Below are positions 33,603 through 43,399 of a DNA stretch of 64,000 bases, one piece after another. A program made the position numbers and the translations under genes. The stretch comes from Bifidobacterium sp. (lineage in GTDB: Bacteria > Actinomycetota > Actinomycetes > Actinomycetales > Bifidobacteriaceae): assembly GCA_022640915.1 (NCBI GenBank), contig JALCCT010000006.1, positions 55,589 to 119,588 on the forward strand, read 5' to 3'. Position 1 is the first letter of the stretch. Every line of letters begins with the position of its first letter. The notes below the pieces were generated by a model that saw only the letters and a list, made by a program, of their open reading frames with translations, had not been told where the DNA came from and did no database searches.

Positions 33603-33725
33603 AGTGTTATTTCTTACGACTTGCGGCCACTCACGATGGCATCATCGGCAAGCTGCGCTACGACTGCGACTCTGCGGCTGAAGTGACCAGTACCGCCGAT
33701 ATCGTACCGACTCAGCACAACTGGC

Positions 33726-34352
33726 TCAGTCGTCGCCGAGCGTCACGTGGATGCCGCCGACCAAGGCGCTGACCACGTTGTAAAGCCAAGCAATGATGGT
33801 GGCGAGTAGCGTGACCAGCACGACCTCGATGATCGAGAAGATCGTGACGACGCTCAGGACTGTGCTCAGTGAAAACACGTCGGCGAGGTTGAATCCGCCG
33901 GCATCTAGTCCGGTCGAGGAGACAATCTGCGTCACCTGATCGAAAACGCCGACGATATTGAGCAGGATCCAGATCAACGCCGCAGCCACTATCTGAATGA
34001 TGGCCCCGGCGACGCCGAGGAGAAAGGTGACCTTGGCTACCGACCAGGCGTCGAAGTGGACGAGCGAGAGGCTCATGCGACGAGCGCGCGGCGCGCGGCG
34101 GCGATTGGAGCCGGCTGCGTACGGCGCCGCTGTGGGAGCCGAAGCATTCTGCGGTCGGTTTGCTGGTTGACCTACGTACTGGTTTGACGCCGAACGGGCC
34201 ATTCGTGGCGCGTGCTCATACGGACCAGCCTGAAGCTGAGCGCCTTCAGTTTGCTCCTCGCCGAAACGTTCGCTAGCAACGCCATCAGCTTCAGGCGCAA
34301 AGCCGTTCGGCTCGATGGCGTTCGGCTCATTGCCCTCAAGATTTTCGCTCAT
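33726..34352 (-). CDS. DUF3566 membrane protein
   Basis: 208 aa. A variable, Ala/Gln/Pro-rich cytoplasmic N terminus of about 95 residues precedes a basic patch (RRRAPRARRMSLSLVHFDAW) and two membrane segments (VAKVTFLLGVAGAIIQIVAAALIWILL; VVTIFSIIEVVLVTLLATIIAWLYNVVSALVGG). It matches the conserved actinobacterial family always found just after gyrA; the function is not established. AAGGAGC precedes the ATG. It follows gyrA by 170 bases. No tRNA-Ile/Ala pair follows, unlike in many actinobacteria. Confidence 0.85.
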   Translation of the reverse strand: MSENLEGNEPNAIEPNGFAPEADGVASERFGEEQTEGAQLQAGPYEHAPRMARSASNQYVGQPANRPQNASAPTAAPYAAGSNRRRAPRARRMSLSLVHFDAWSVAKVTFLLGVAGAIIQIVAAALIWILLNIVGVFDQVTQIVSSTGLDAGGFNLADVFSLSTVLSVVTIFSIIEVVLVTLLATIIAWLYNVVSALVGGIHVTLGDD

Positions 34353-34521
34353 CGCTGCTCCTTGTCACTGGCGACCTCGACCCGCTTGGCCTCTGCCAAG
34401 ATATTGCTCAATCCTAGGCTGAGGCTACCAGCGTTCTGGGACGATTGCCGACCATCCTACGCAGTCTGCACTGTTTCAACATCACAGCTTCGACATCATG
34501 ATTCCCATATCGCAACTGTTA

Positions 34522-37197
34522 TCACAGATCATGCCCATCCGAAAGCTTTGCCGAAGTCGAGACATCTGCCGGAATCAAAGGATCTGATGTGTGTTCGCCA
34601 TCCTTAGCCTCAGCGGCCTGGTCCTCGTCCTGCTCCTCGTTGCGTGCGATGGATAGAATCTCGTCACCCCTGTCGGGCTTGGCAAGCGTCACGCCTTGGG
34701 TATTGCGCCCAGTGCGATTGACCTCGGCGACGCCCGAGCGGATGACTTTGCCGGACTTCATAATGGCCATGACCTGATCGGTGTCTGAAACAATCAGCGC
34801 GCCGACGAGTGAGCCACGGCCTTCGGCCATATTGAGCGCCTTGACACCATAGCCGTTGCGTCCCTGCAGACGATATTCGCCAATCGCGGTACGTTTGGCG
34901 AAGCCCTCGTTAGTAACTACGAGCAAGTCCTGCTCACTTGCCTCCGGCACCACATCCATGGCGAGCAGCTCGTCTCCTTCGCGGAAGCGCATGCCCTGCA
35001 CGCCTGCGGTCTGCCGACCCATCGGGCGCAGTTGCTGGTCATCGGCCTGGAATTTGAGACTCATGCCCAGCTTGGACACCAGGATGATATCGTCTTCGGC
35101 GTTGCACAGCGCGGCGCCAACCAGTTCATCAACAGGCTCTGCGCTCTCCTCGTCCGACATCAACCGTACCGCGATCAAGCCGCCCTGGCGCGCAGAATCG
35201 TATTCGGACAATGCAGTCTTTTTGATTCTGCCCGAACGGGTGGCAAGCACAAGATATTTCGCCACCTCGTAGTTCGGTATCGAGAGCACGGTCTGGATGT
35301 TCTCTCCGGGGCCAAGCTGCAGCAGATTCGCCACATGCTGCCCCTTCGAATCGCGCGATCCTTCGGGCAGCTCGTACGCCTTGATACGGTAGACGCGGCC
35401 ACGGTTGGTGAAGAACAGCAGCCAGTTGTGCGTCGATGTGAGGAAGAAGTGGTCGACCACATCATCCTCGCGCAGCTTAGCACCTTTGATGCCCTTGCCG
35501 CCGCGGTGCTGAGCCCGATATTCGTCGGCCTTAGTGCGCTTGACGAAGCCAGAATGCGTGACCGTGACGACCACGTTCTCCTCGGCGATCAAGTCTTCGA
35601 CGTTCATTTCGCCGGAGTATGGCAGAATCTTCGTGCGCCGTTCATCGCCGTAGCGCTCCACGATGCCGTCCAACTCATCGCCCACTATCTGGCGTTGGCG
35701 TTCCGGGTGCGCAAGAATATCGTCGTAATCAGCGATCTTGCGCATGAGATCCTCGTGCTCATCAAGGATTTTCTGGCGTTCCAACGCCGCCAAACGGCGC
35801 AGCTGCATGGCCAAAATGGCGTCAGCCTGCACCTGATCCACATCGAGCAGTTCCATCAGCCCGGTACGCGCAGTGTCCACGTCAGCCGAGGCGCGAATCA
35901 GGGCGATGACCTGCTCGATCATATCGAGGGCCTTCAAATAGCCCTGCAAAATGTGGTCGCGTTCCTCAGCCTCGCGCTTGAGATATCTGGTCCGCCGCTC
36001 GATGACATCCATCTGGTGATTCACCCAATGGCGGATGAACGCGTCAAGGCTCAACGTACGCGGCACGTTGTCGACCAACGCGAGCATATTCGCGCCAAAG
36101 GTTTGCTGCAGCTGGGAGTGCTTGTACAGGTTGTTGAGCACAACCTTGGGCACGGCGTCGCGTTTGAGCACGAGTACAAGCCGCTGGCCGGTACGACCCG
36201 AGGTTTCGTCGCGCATGTCGGCGATGCCTTGGATCTTGCCGTCGCGCACAGCCTCGCGTATGGAAACAACCAGCCGATCGGGGTTGACCTGGTAGGGCAG
36301 CTCCGTGACGACCAGGCACATACGACCCTTGATCTCCTCGGTGTTGACGACTGCACGCATGGTGATGAGCCCGCGTCCGGTGCGATAGGCCTGCTCGATG
36401 CCCTTGTGTCCCAGAATTGTGGCGCCAGTAGGAAAGTCAGGGCCCTTGATGCGCTGAATCAGCGCTTCGAGCAACTCCTCGCGACTGGCGTCAGGGTGGT
36501 CGAGCGCCCAATGCACGCCATCGGCGACCTCATGCATATTATGCGGCGGAATGTTGGTGGCCATACCCACGGCGATGCCGGCGGATCCGTTGACCAAAAG
36601 ATTCGGGAAGCGAGCCGGCAGCACGGTCGGCTCCTGTGTTTTGCCGTCGTAATTCGGTACGAAATCAACGGTGTCTTTGTCGATGTCGCGCACCATCTCC
36701 ATGGCAAGCGGGGCCATACGGCATTCGGTGTACCTCATGGCGGCAGCCGGGTCGTCGCCCGGAGAGCCGAAATTGCCCTGCCCGTCGACCAGCATGTAGC
36801 GCATCGACCACGACTGCGCCATGCGCACGAGGGTGTCATAAATCGCAGAATCACCGTGCGGATGGTATTTGCCCATGACGTCGCCTACAACACGCGAACA
36901 CTTGTTGTAGCCACGATCAGGGCGGTATCCGCCGTCGTACATCGCGTAGATCACGCGCCGATGCACTGGCTTCATGCCGTCACGCACATCCGGCAGCGCG
37001 CGTTCGACGATGACAGACAACGCATACGCCAAGTAGGATTCGCGCATTTCTTGCTGCAGATCCATATGCTTGATTCGTTCGCCTGCAAGCAGGCCATAAT
37101 CGGTGTTGTCGCTCTCTTGCGGGCTGGGCGGCTCGAGTGAGCCCTCGGCGCCCGGCTGCCCGGTCATGTCATTCGTGTTATCAGTTTCGTCTGCCAC
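34522..37197 (-). CDS. gyrA: DNA gyrase subunit A
   Basis: 891 aa. With GyrB it introduces negative supercoils. The quinolone-determining region [20 protein letters not shown] has the Ser and Asp of sensitive enzymes. The catalytic Tyr is in the [11 protein letters not shown] segment. The C-terminal half has repeated beta-pinwheel blades and the GyrA-box region ([13 protein letters not shown]). GTG start with AAAGGGAAG upstream; the first 30 residues are a variable acidic extension, and the C terminus ends in a further acidic tail. It is downstream of gyrB after a 257-base gap with its own hairpin structures. Confidence 0.98.
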   Translation of the reverse strand: MADETDNTNDMTGQPGAEGSLEPPSPQESDNTDYGLLAGERIKHMDLQQEMRESYLAYALSVIVERALPDVRDGMKPVHRRVIYAMYDGGYRPDRGYNKCSRVVGDVMGKYHPHGDSAIYDTLVRMAQSWSMRYMLVDGQGNFGSPGDDPAAAMRYTECRMAPLAMEMVRDIDKDTVDFVPNYDGKTQEPTVLPARFPNLLVNGSAGIAVGMATNIPPHNMHEVADGVHWALDHPDASREELLEALIQRIKGPDFPTGATILGHKGIEQAYRTGRGLITMRAVVNTEEIKGRMCLVVTELPYQVNPDRLVVSIREAVRDGKIQGIADMRDETSGRTGQRLVLVLKRDAVPKVVLNNLYKHSQLQQTFGANMLALVDNVPRTLSLDAFIRHWVNHQMDVIERRTRYLKREAEERDHILQGYLKALDMIEQVIALIRASADVDTARTGLMELLDVDQVQADAILAMQLRRLAALERQKILDEHEDLMRKIADYDDILAHPERQRQIVGDELDGIVERYGDERRTKILPYSGEMNVEDLIAEENVVVTVTHSGFVKRTKADEYRAQHRGGKGIKGAKLREDDVVDHFFLTSTHNWLLFFTNRGRVYRIKAYELPEGSRDSKGQHVANLLQLGPGENIQTVLSIPNYEVAKYLVLATRSGRIKKTALSEYDSARQGGLIAVRLMSDEESAEPVDELVGAALCNAEDDIILVSKLGMSLKFQADDQQLRPMGRQTAGVQGMRFREGDELLAMDVVPEASEQDLLVVTNEGFAKRTAIGEYRLQGRNGYGVKALNMAEGRGSLVGALIVSDTDQVMAIMKSGKVIRSGVAEVNRTGRNTQGVTLAKPDRGDEILSIARNEEQDEDQAAEAKDGEHTSDPLIPADVSTSAKLSDGHDL

Positions 37198-37454
37198 GAT
37201 GCTTCCCTTTGTTGTATTGCCTACTGCTTGGCTGAGTATTACGTTACGTGTTTACGATGTTGCGACGTGTGTCGGTGTCTGCTGGGCTACATGGTCATGT
37301 AGTTGGGTCTTGACAGTCGCGGTTGTGAGAAGTTCATTGAGGATCCGTTCTCAACAGGTATCATCTGACCGACTCTTAAGAGCCGATCAGACGGCTAGGC
37401 TGAAGTACACAGCAGTCCGCTTGTAGCTGACGCCCGCGCACGCCTTATTGACGT
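37198..37454. promoter_or_regulatory. gyrB-gyrA intergenic region with quasi-palindrome
   Basis: TCTGACCGACTCTTAAGAGCCGATCAGA at 37364-37391 is a 28-base near-palindrome with a perfect CTCTTAAGAG centre; the non-complementary pairs can be G-U wobbles in RNA. A second inverted pair TGAGAA/TTCTCA lies just before it. It could terminate gyrB or regulate gyrA in response to supercoiling. Confidence 0.4.
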
Positions 37455-39605
37455 TTAGGCGTCGATGAAGCGTGCGTCATGCGCGTTCCTCTGTATGAAC
37501 AACCGTCTCGGTTCGACTTCGTCTCCCATCAGCATCGAGAAGGTTTCGTCGGCCTGCGCCGCATCCTCAATATGGATTTGCTTGAGGACCCGGTGCTCAG
37601 GATCCATGGTGGTTTCCCACAGCTCTTGGTAGCTCATCTCGCCCAAGCCCTTGTAACGCTGGATTCCTTCGCCCTTGGGCAACTGGCGGCCGGCGGCCTT
37701 GCCTTCCTCGAGCACACGGTCGCGTTCCTTGTCCGTATAGACGAAATCGTGCGCGCCTTTGGTCCATTTGAGTCGGTAGAGCGGCGGCATGGCGACATAC
37801 ACGTAGCCGGCGGTAATCATCGGGCGCATGTAACGGAAGAACAGCGTCAGGTTCAGCGTGGCGATATGGGCGCCGTCCACATCAGCGTCGGCCATGATGA
37901 TGACCTTGTGGTAGCGCACTTTGTTCAAATCGAATTCCTCTCCGTAGCCTCCTCCGACAGCGGTGATGAGTGATTCGATGGTTTCCGACTTCAGCATGCG
38001 GTCGAACGATGCACGCTCGGTGTTCAGGATCTTTCCGCGCAACGGCAAAATCGCCTGCGTTATCGGATTGCGGCCCTGGATTGCGGAGCCACCTGCGGAA
38101 TCACCCTCGACGATGAACAGCTCGCATTCCTCAGGGTTGCTCGACTGGCAGTCTTTGAGCTTGTCCGGCATGCCGGCCGTCTCGAAGATAGACTTGCGTC
38201 GAGTATTCTCGCGTGCCTTTTTGGCCGCAAGTCGGGCCCGAGAGGCTTCCATTGACTTCTGGATGATGTTCTTGGCGTCTCCCGGATGAGCGTCGAACCA
38301 GTCGCCAAGCCGTTCGGTCATCACACGCTGCACGAAGGTCTTCGCTTCGGAATTGCCCAGTTTGGTCTTGGTTTGGCCTTCGAACTGCGGGTTCGTGAGC
38401 TTGACGGAGACGACGGCGGTCAGGCCTTCGCGCACATCGTCGCCGGAGAGGTTCTCGTCCTTTTCCTTAAGAATGCCCTTGTCACGCGCATAGCGGTTCA
38501 CCAACGATGTCAGCGCCGCACGGAAGCCTTCCTCATGCGTGCCGCCTTCGGTGGTGGAGATGGTGTTGGCGAAGGTGTGTACAGCCTCGGAGTAGGCGGT
38601 GGTCCACTGCAAGGCGATTTCGGCGGAGATGCCGAGCTTCAGATCCTCGGCTTCCAGGTCGATCACGTCTTCTTCGATCGGCATGGCCTTGCGCGATTTG
38701 ACCAAATAGTCGACATAATCTCTGATGCCGTTCTTATATTGGTAGCTGATGGTCTGCTTCAGTTCTTCGAGGGCATTGTCACCGTCTCCGGCGACCTCAT
38801 CCGTATCGGCATGACGCAGGTCAGTCAGCGTGATTTTCAGACCCTTATTGAGGAACGCCATCTGCTGGAAGCGCGAACGCAGAGTTTCGAAGTCGTAGAC
38901 CGTGGTTTCGAAAATCGCCGGATCCGCCCAGAAAGTGACTGTCGTTCCGGTGCTTTCGCCTTCGGCCATCGGCTTGCCCTTGGCCAGTGGCGCGATAGCG
39001 TGTTGATCCTTGAAATTCTGATACCAATGGAAACCCTGCTGGCGTACTTCGACATTGATGCGGGTAGAAAGCGCATTGACCACGGAGATGCCCACGCCGT
39101 GCAAGCCTCCGGAAACCGCGTATCCGCCGCCGCCGAACTTGCCGCCGGCATGCAGTTTGGTCAATACAGTCTCCACACCAGAGACGCCTTCGCCGGGTAC
39201 TTCATCCACGGGAATACCACGGCCGTCGTCGGTGACGCTCACGCCGTTATCCGGCAGGATCGTTACTTCGATATGCGAGGCATACCCAGCCAGAGCCTCG
39301 TCAACCGAATTGTCGACAATCTCATAGACCAAATGATGCAGACCGCGCGGTCCAGTCGAGCCGATGTACATGCCTGGCCGAATACGCACGGCCTCCAAAC
39401 CTTCCAGCACGCGCAAGTCGCTGGCATCGTAATGCGCAGGAGCGAGCGAATCGTCAAGCTGACGGTTGTCAAGCTCGTCTTGCTCACCGGCAGCCCCGGC
39501 CTCATCGCCCGATTCTAAGCTACCTAACTCCGCAGCCGATTCGATGTCATTGTGTTCGATGTCGTTATCGTCGATATCACCTTGCTCGGTGGTATTGTCT
39601 GCCAC
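37455..39605 (-). CDS. gyrB: DNA gyrase subunit B
   Basis: 716 aa. GHKL ATPase (EGLEAVRIRPGMYIGSTG, VDEALAGYASHIEV, DDGRGIPV, GGLHGVGISVVNALS), transducer, then TOPRIM domain (LFIVEGDSAGGSA, IIMADADVDGAHI) and the C-terminal gyrase B region (QRYKGLGEM). I chose the GTG at 39605 (MADNTTEQ), with AGGAAGGA 6 bases upstream, over the ORF-track start ten codons earlier. The first 60 residues are acidic and low complexity, longer than in most GyrB proteins. It is preceded by the DUF721-recF-dnaN-dnaA set on the same strand. Confidence 0.97.
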   Translation of the reverse strand: MADNTTEQGDIDDNDIEHNDIESAAELGSLESGDEAGAAGEQDELDNRQLDDSLAPAHYDASDLRVLEGLEAVRIRPGMYIGSTGPRGLHHLVYEIVDNSVDEALAGYASHIEVTILPDNGVSVTDDGRGIPVDEVPGEGVSGVETVLTKLHAGGKFGGGGYAVSGGLHGVGISVVNALSTRINVEVRQQGFHWYQNFKDQHAIAPLAKGKPMAEGESTGTTVTFWADPAIFETTVYDFETLRSRFQQMAFLNKGLKITLTDLRHADTDEVAGDGDNALEELKQTISYQYKNGIRDYVDYLVKSRKAMPIEEDVIDLEAEDLKLGISAEIALQWTTAYSEAVHTFANTISTTEGGTHEEGFRAALTSLVNRYARDKGILKEKDENLSGDDVREGLTAVVSVKLTNPQFEGQTKTKLGNSEAKTFVQRVMTERLGDWFDAHPGDAKNIIQKSMEASRARLAAKKARENTRRKSIFETAGMPDKLKDCQSSNPEECELFIVEGDSAGGSAIQGRNPITQAILPLRGKILNTERASFDRMLKSETIESLITAVGGGYGEEFDLNKVRYHKVIIMADADVDGAHIATLNLTLFFRYMRPMITAGYVYVAMPPLYRLKWTKGAHDFVYTDKERDRVLEEGKAAGRQLPKGEGIQRYKGLGEMSYQELWETTMDPEHRVLKQIHIEDAAQADETFSMLMGDEVEPRRLFIQRNAHDARFIDA

Positions 39606-39752
39606 AACGGTTCCTTCCTGCATTTTCATCCGCACGAGGGGTTCAGGTGCGGACGATACGCTCTAGAACGCAAATAATGGGGCCTTCTAGGCGTTTACAC
39701 ATACTGTACGATATTCTACTAGCGAATAGGGACTTTGCGGCCTATGCCAGCG

Positions 39753-40241
39753 CTAGCGCGAATAATGCCTTCCTGCTCCCATCCGACCTCGGCCAAACGA
39801 GTCTGCACGCGGCCCAGTGACGCGGATTTCGCGGATATCCAAGCCTTGTAGGCGCTTACGAATAGTTGCGCTCAATTGCGGCATGAGATATGTCAGCTGC
39901 GTAGCCCACACCGTTGATTCGGTGCGGATGGTTAATACGCCATCTTCGAAACCGACGACCTGCGAATGCTGAGCTACCGCTTGACCCACCACCTGGTCCC
40001 AGTGGTTGCGCAGCTGCGCGATCTTGAGGTTTGGCACCCAGCCGCCACGATCAGCCAGCACACTCAGCACTCCGGCAAGCCTGTCCGGATCACGACCAGG
40101 CTTACCGAAGCTTTCCCAAGCGTCTTGCTCGCGTTTCTTTCTATCGCGATACACCCCGGACTTTGCGGCAAAGCGATTGAACGTTTCGGCGGGGAGTTTG
40201 CGCTGGTCGAGATGCAAGGTCAGGACTATTGGCGGCGTCAT
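39753..40241 (-). CDS. DUF721 (DciA-like) protein
   Basis: 162 aa. The core VGQAVAQHSQVVGFEDGVLTIRTESTVWATQLTYLMPQLSATIRKRL is the DUF721 fold, related to DciA, the ancestral bacterial helicase loader. The ATG overlaps the recF stop by four bases (ATGA), so it is co-translated with recF. The place between recF and gyrB is the conserved actinobacterial one. A role in DnaB loading or origin replication is inferred from DciA; direct evidence for this protein is lacking. Confidence 0.85.
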   Translation of the reverse strand: MTPPIVLTLHLDQRKLPAETFNRFAAKSGVYRDRKKREQDAWESFGKPGRDPDRLAGVLSVLADRGGWVPNLKIAQLRNHWDQVVGQAVAQHSQVVGFEDGVLTIRTESTVWATQLTYLMPQLSATIRKRLQGLDIREIRVTGPRADSFGRGRMGAGRHYSR

Positions 40242-41569
40242 GCCCCAGCCTCGCCACGCATAGCCTGCAGCTGCGCAATAATCTGCGCGTCGCCGCCGCG
40301 CACTGATGCTTTAAGTTGAGACACATCGATGGTATTCGGGATGACGGCTTTGTCAGCATCAGCGAAGACTGGGATATCGCCGCGCGCGGCAACGGTGATG
40401 AACACCTGCTGCTGTGCGGCCGCAAAAGCAAGGATCTGTTGTCGTCTCGTCTCGTCAAGCTGGGCGAAGACATCGTCAAGAATCACGATAGGCGCCATGT
40501 CACTCTTTTTTTTCACGACCTCGAATAAGGCCATTTTAAGCGCCAGAGCTATTGTCCACATCTCACCGTTCGAAGCGAACTCACGCGCAGGCATGCCCTC
40601 CAGTTCAAGGCTCATGTCGTCACGATGTGGCCCGATGAGATTTTGCCCGCGCGCAATTTCACCCGGATAAATACGCTGAAAATGTCTGCTAATTGCCGCT
40701 TTGGAAGCATCGTTGACACCGGCGAACACCTCGCCGAATGACGGCTCGTAAGCGAGCTGAACGGCATGCGAAACCCGGCCGGATTGGGCCGCCTGCACGG
40801 TTGGATCAGTAATTGCAGTGTTGCTAAGCGCAACGTCGGTAGGCTCAGCACCGGCAAGCGCATCGTAAATCACGGATAACGGCTCGCGCAACGCATTGAC
40901 GATACGCTGGCGATCCATGGTCAGGGCAATGCCCGCCTCAATGAACTGCCCAGTCCAGATTTCCAGACCGCTTAAGGTTGCGCTTGCGTCGCCTTCAGAT
41001 CGTTCAAGCTGCTTGAGCAGGGCAGCACGTTGTTTGGCTATCCGGGTACAGGTTTGCAGGCGGGCTATGTAGCCTGGTATGAGTAACGCTCCGGCCTGGT
41101 CTAGGAAATGCCGCCGCAGGGCCGGGTCAGCAGTAACCAGCCGTTGATCTTCTGGAGTGAAGGAAACACTGGGAATCCGGCCGACGATATCACGCAGATA
41201 CAACGCTGGCCCGCCGTTGATTCTGGCTCGGTTCGCTCCGCGCGCCGCAATGGTCGCCTCATAGGTCTCGACACGCTGCGCTCGAGAACGTTCGCCCCCG
41301 ACCGACTCTAGGGAGTTGTCCAGGCTCTCTCCGATAGCCATCGCACTGACATTCGCCCTGATCGTCGCCGCCGTGGCCCCGCGCTCAACCAACGGCAGTG
41401 AGCTTGCCGTCCGATGGCTCGAACCGGTCGAGAGCACTTCGATGGCTTCAACGATATTCGTCTTGCCTAGCCCATTTGCGCCGCGCAGGATGTTGATACC
41501 CGGCGTGAAATCGACGACACAATGCTCCCACGATCGGAAATGATCCAACGCAAGTCGGCTGATGTACAC
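40238..41569 (-). CDS. recF: DNA replication and repair protein RecF
   Basis: 443 aa SMC-like ATPase that helps load RecA at gaps. Walker A GANGLGKTNI in the first 40 residues, signature motif FASNGEMWTIALALKMALFE, Walker B APIVILDDVFAQLDETRR. The middle has a moderately longer variable segment (IGESLDNSLESVGGERSRAQ) than in most homologues. GTG start. It is downstream of dnaN by 96 bases and overlaps the DUF721 gene. Confidence 0.96.
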   Translation of the reverse strand: MYISRLALDHFRSWEHCVVDFTPGINILRGANGLGKTNIVEAIEVLSTGSSHRTASSLPLVERGATAATIRANVSAMAIGESLDNSLESVGGERSRAQRVETYEATIAARGANRARINGGPALYLRDIVGRIPSVSFTPEDQRLVTADPALRRHFLDQAGALLIPGYIARLQTCTRIAKQRAALLKQLERSEGDASATLSGLEIWTGQFIEAGIALTMDRQRIVNALREPLSVIYDALAGAEPTDVALSNTAITDPTVQAAQSGRVSHAVQLAYEPSFGEVFAGVNDASKAAISRHFQRIYPGEIARGQNLIGPHRDDMSLELEGMPAREFASNGEMWTIALALKMALFEVVKKKSDMAPIVILDDVFAQLDETRRQQILAFAAAQQQVFITVAARGDIPVFADADKAVIPNTIDVSQLKASVRGGDAQIIAQLQAMRGEAGA

Positions 41570-41665
41570 GGCACTCTTTCTTGACTGGGCAGGGACGGTG
41601 GACTCAATTACGGATGAAACCGCAGTAGGTCAGTGCATTGATTATTCGATGCAGCAGCGGGTTGT

Positions 41666-42790
41666 TTAGTTGTTGTACCGCATCGGTACCAGCAGGTAAC
41701 GGTAATCCATCGATTCGTCACCATCCGCTTCCTGTTGACCGTTGAATTCGACCGGCTTGACCGCTGTCGTCATTTTCATGCGTACAAAAGGTTCGGTGAT
41801 TGCGCTCAGTCCTTCGATAAGGTAGGCCGGATTGAAGGCTACGGTGATGTCTTCGCCATCTAAATCGACATCGAGAATTTCCCGTGCCTGTGATTCGTCG
41901 ACGGATCCGGCGCTGAGCAGCAATTCTTGGCCGTTGAATTCCATGCGAATCGGGGCGTTGCGCTCGGCCACCAGCGAAACACGCTTGATTGCACCGATTA
42001 ACACCTGCTTATCGATGACAACTTGCGTGGGGTATTCGTCGGCGAACAGTCGATCGATCGCCGGGAATTCGCCGTCGATCAGCTGTGAAGTCGAGACCCG
42101 TCCGGCGTTCTCGAAGCCGAGCAGCGACGGATTGTCCGCGTCAAAATCGATGACAACGTTTTGATGCTCGTCCAGCGCACGCGCCACATCACGCAGCAAC
42201 GAACCACGCACCAACGTGACGGTTTGCGTATCGACGTTCTGCGGTGTCCATGAGAATGTGGAGCGTGACAGACGGAAGCGATCGGTTGATGTCATCACGA
42301 CTTTGCTGCCTTCGAACTGGACTCGCACGCCAGTGAGTACCGGGCGATTTTCCTCGCGGGAAACGGCCACGCCAGCCTGAGTCACAGCTTGTACGAAGGT
42401 CGGCGCATCTACTTGCCCGAGAGCGGGAGGGACAGAAGGCAAGTCGGGGTATTCGCTCAACGGCATGAGCTGCAACGTGAATGTCGATTTGCCGGAGGTG
42501 ATAGTCAACGAGGAATCAGAGGATACTAGCTGTGTTTTTTCCGCAGGCAACGATTTAGTGATGTCGGCAAGCAGTTTGCCCACGACAAGTACGCTTCCGG
42601 GTTCCTCGATACCAGCTTCGATATGATGACGTGCGGATATCTCGTAGTTGAATGCGCACAGCTGCAAGGTTCCATCGATGGCTTCAAGGCGAACGCCTGA
42701 AAGGATAGGCTGGGCTGGTCGGGCGTCAATGACGCGTGTTGTCCAAGCTACGGCGTCCGCAAGGGCTGCGGAATCTATCTCAACCTTCAT
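41666..42790 (-). CDS. dnaN: DNA polymerase III beta subunit (sliding clamp)
   Basis: 374 aa. Forms the dimeric ring that tethers the polymerase to DNA. Three repeated clamp domains are visible; RPVLTGVRVQFEGSKVVMTSTDRFRLS and AYLIEGLSAITEPFVRMKMT are typical, and the C terminus YRYLLVPMRYNN closes the protein-binding pocket. GAGGAA lies upstream of the ATG. The gap to dnaA holds the main DnaA-box cluster. Confidence 0.97.
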   Translation of the reverse strand: MKVEIDSAALADAVAWTTRVIDARPAQPILSGVRLEAIDGTLQLCAFNYEISARHHIEAGIEEPGSVLVVGKLLADITKSLPAEKTQLVSSDSSLTITSGKSTFTLQLMPLSEYPDLPSVPPALGQVDAPTFVQAVTQAGVAVSREENRPVLTGVRVQFEGSKVVMTSTDRFRLSRSTFSWTPQNVDTQTVTLVRGSLLRDVARALDEHQNVVIDFDADNPSLLGFENAGRVSTSQLIDGEFPAIDRLFADEYPTQVVIDKQVLIGAIKRVSLVAERNAPIRMEFNGQELLLSAGSVDESQAREILDVDLDGEDITVAFNPAYLIEGLSAITEPFVRMKMTTAVKPVEFNGQQEADGDESMDYRYLLVPMRYNN

Positions 42791-43399
42791 GGTGTGTGTT
42801 CCTCGGTTCGTAAGTACAGGCTCATAACAGGTTCTGTGGTTATTCTAGCGGCTCTTATGCCACGGTGCGATGCTTAGCTGTGGTCGGACGTTATTGTTCT
42901 GATGATGAACGTAAGAGATATCAAGTAGTCGTCATAATAAGGCCTGTGGATAGTGTGGATAAGTGCGTTTAGCCCCACTGCGAGCTGGCGGGGAAGGTTT
43001 TGTCTTGTTGTGGATAACTTTTGGATTACCTGTGGATAACTTGCCGACTTATCCACAGCAGGGGCTTCGAATTTATGTTATCCACATTTTCGTTCAGGCT
43101 ATCCACGAGTTCTCCACCATGAAGAACCCCTCTATCCACGACTTAGTCGCAGGTTTTACGCACATTTGTGCATAACGATGTGGATAACTTTGTTTGTAGA
43201 AAATCGTAGAGCCGGTGTGTCGGGAAGTCGAATATTGGATTGCTGACAACGTGCTGTGGGTGCCGTTCTGCTGAATTTGGCACCTCAGGTAACTGGAAAA
43301 GCCGTAGAGAAACGGGTGCGGTACCGTGGTGTCGCAGATAACGCCAACCACAGCTGCAACAAGCATTAATAATCCGGAGAAGCTGCGCCTGAGTGCGTC
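42791..43399. other. oriC: dnaA-dnaN intergenic region, candidate oriC core
   Basis: 609 bases without a gene, rich in DnaA boxes. Exact TTATCCACA or its complement occurs at 42954-42962, 43009-43017, 43031-43039, 43049-43057, 43078-43086 and 43179-43187. Near matches are at 42945-42953, 43099-43107, 43132-43140 and 43167-43175. An AT-rich stretch just left of the first box (about 42885-42942) could be the unwinding element. The nearby switch in gene direction fits an origin here. Confidence 0.85.

Noticed and set aside
33603-33725. tRNA-Ile/tRNA-Ala genes expected after gyrA-DUF3566 in many actinobacteria
   Set aside because: No cloverleaf, acceptor stem or T-loop GTTCRANYC pattern found in this gap.
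35032-37140. 702-codon plus-strand ORF
   Set aside because: Antisense to gyrA in a high-GC gene; its translation has no family features and gyrA is certain.
38286-39518. 410-codon plus-strand ORF
   Set aside because: Shadow of gyrB.
42963-43175. 70-codon ORF in the dnaA-dnaN gap
   Set aside because: Built from DnaA boxes (repeated VDN/VIH from TGTGGATAA-type words); origin DNA, not coding.
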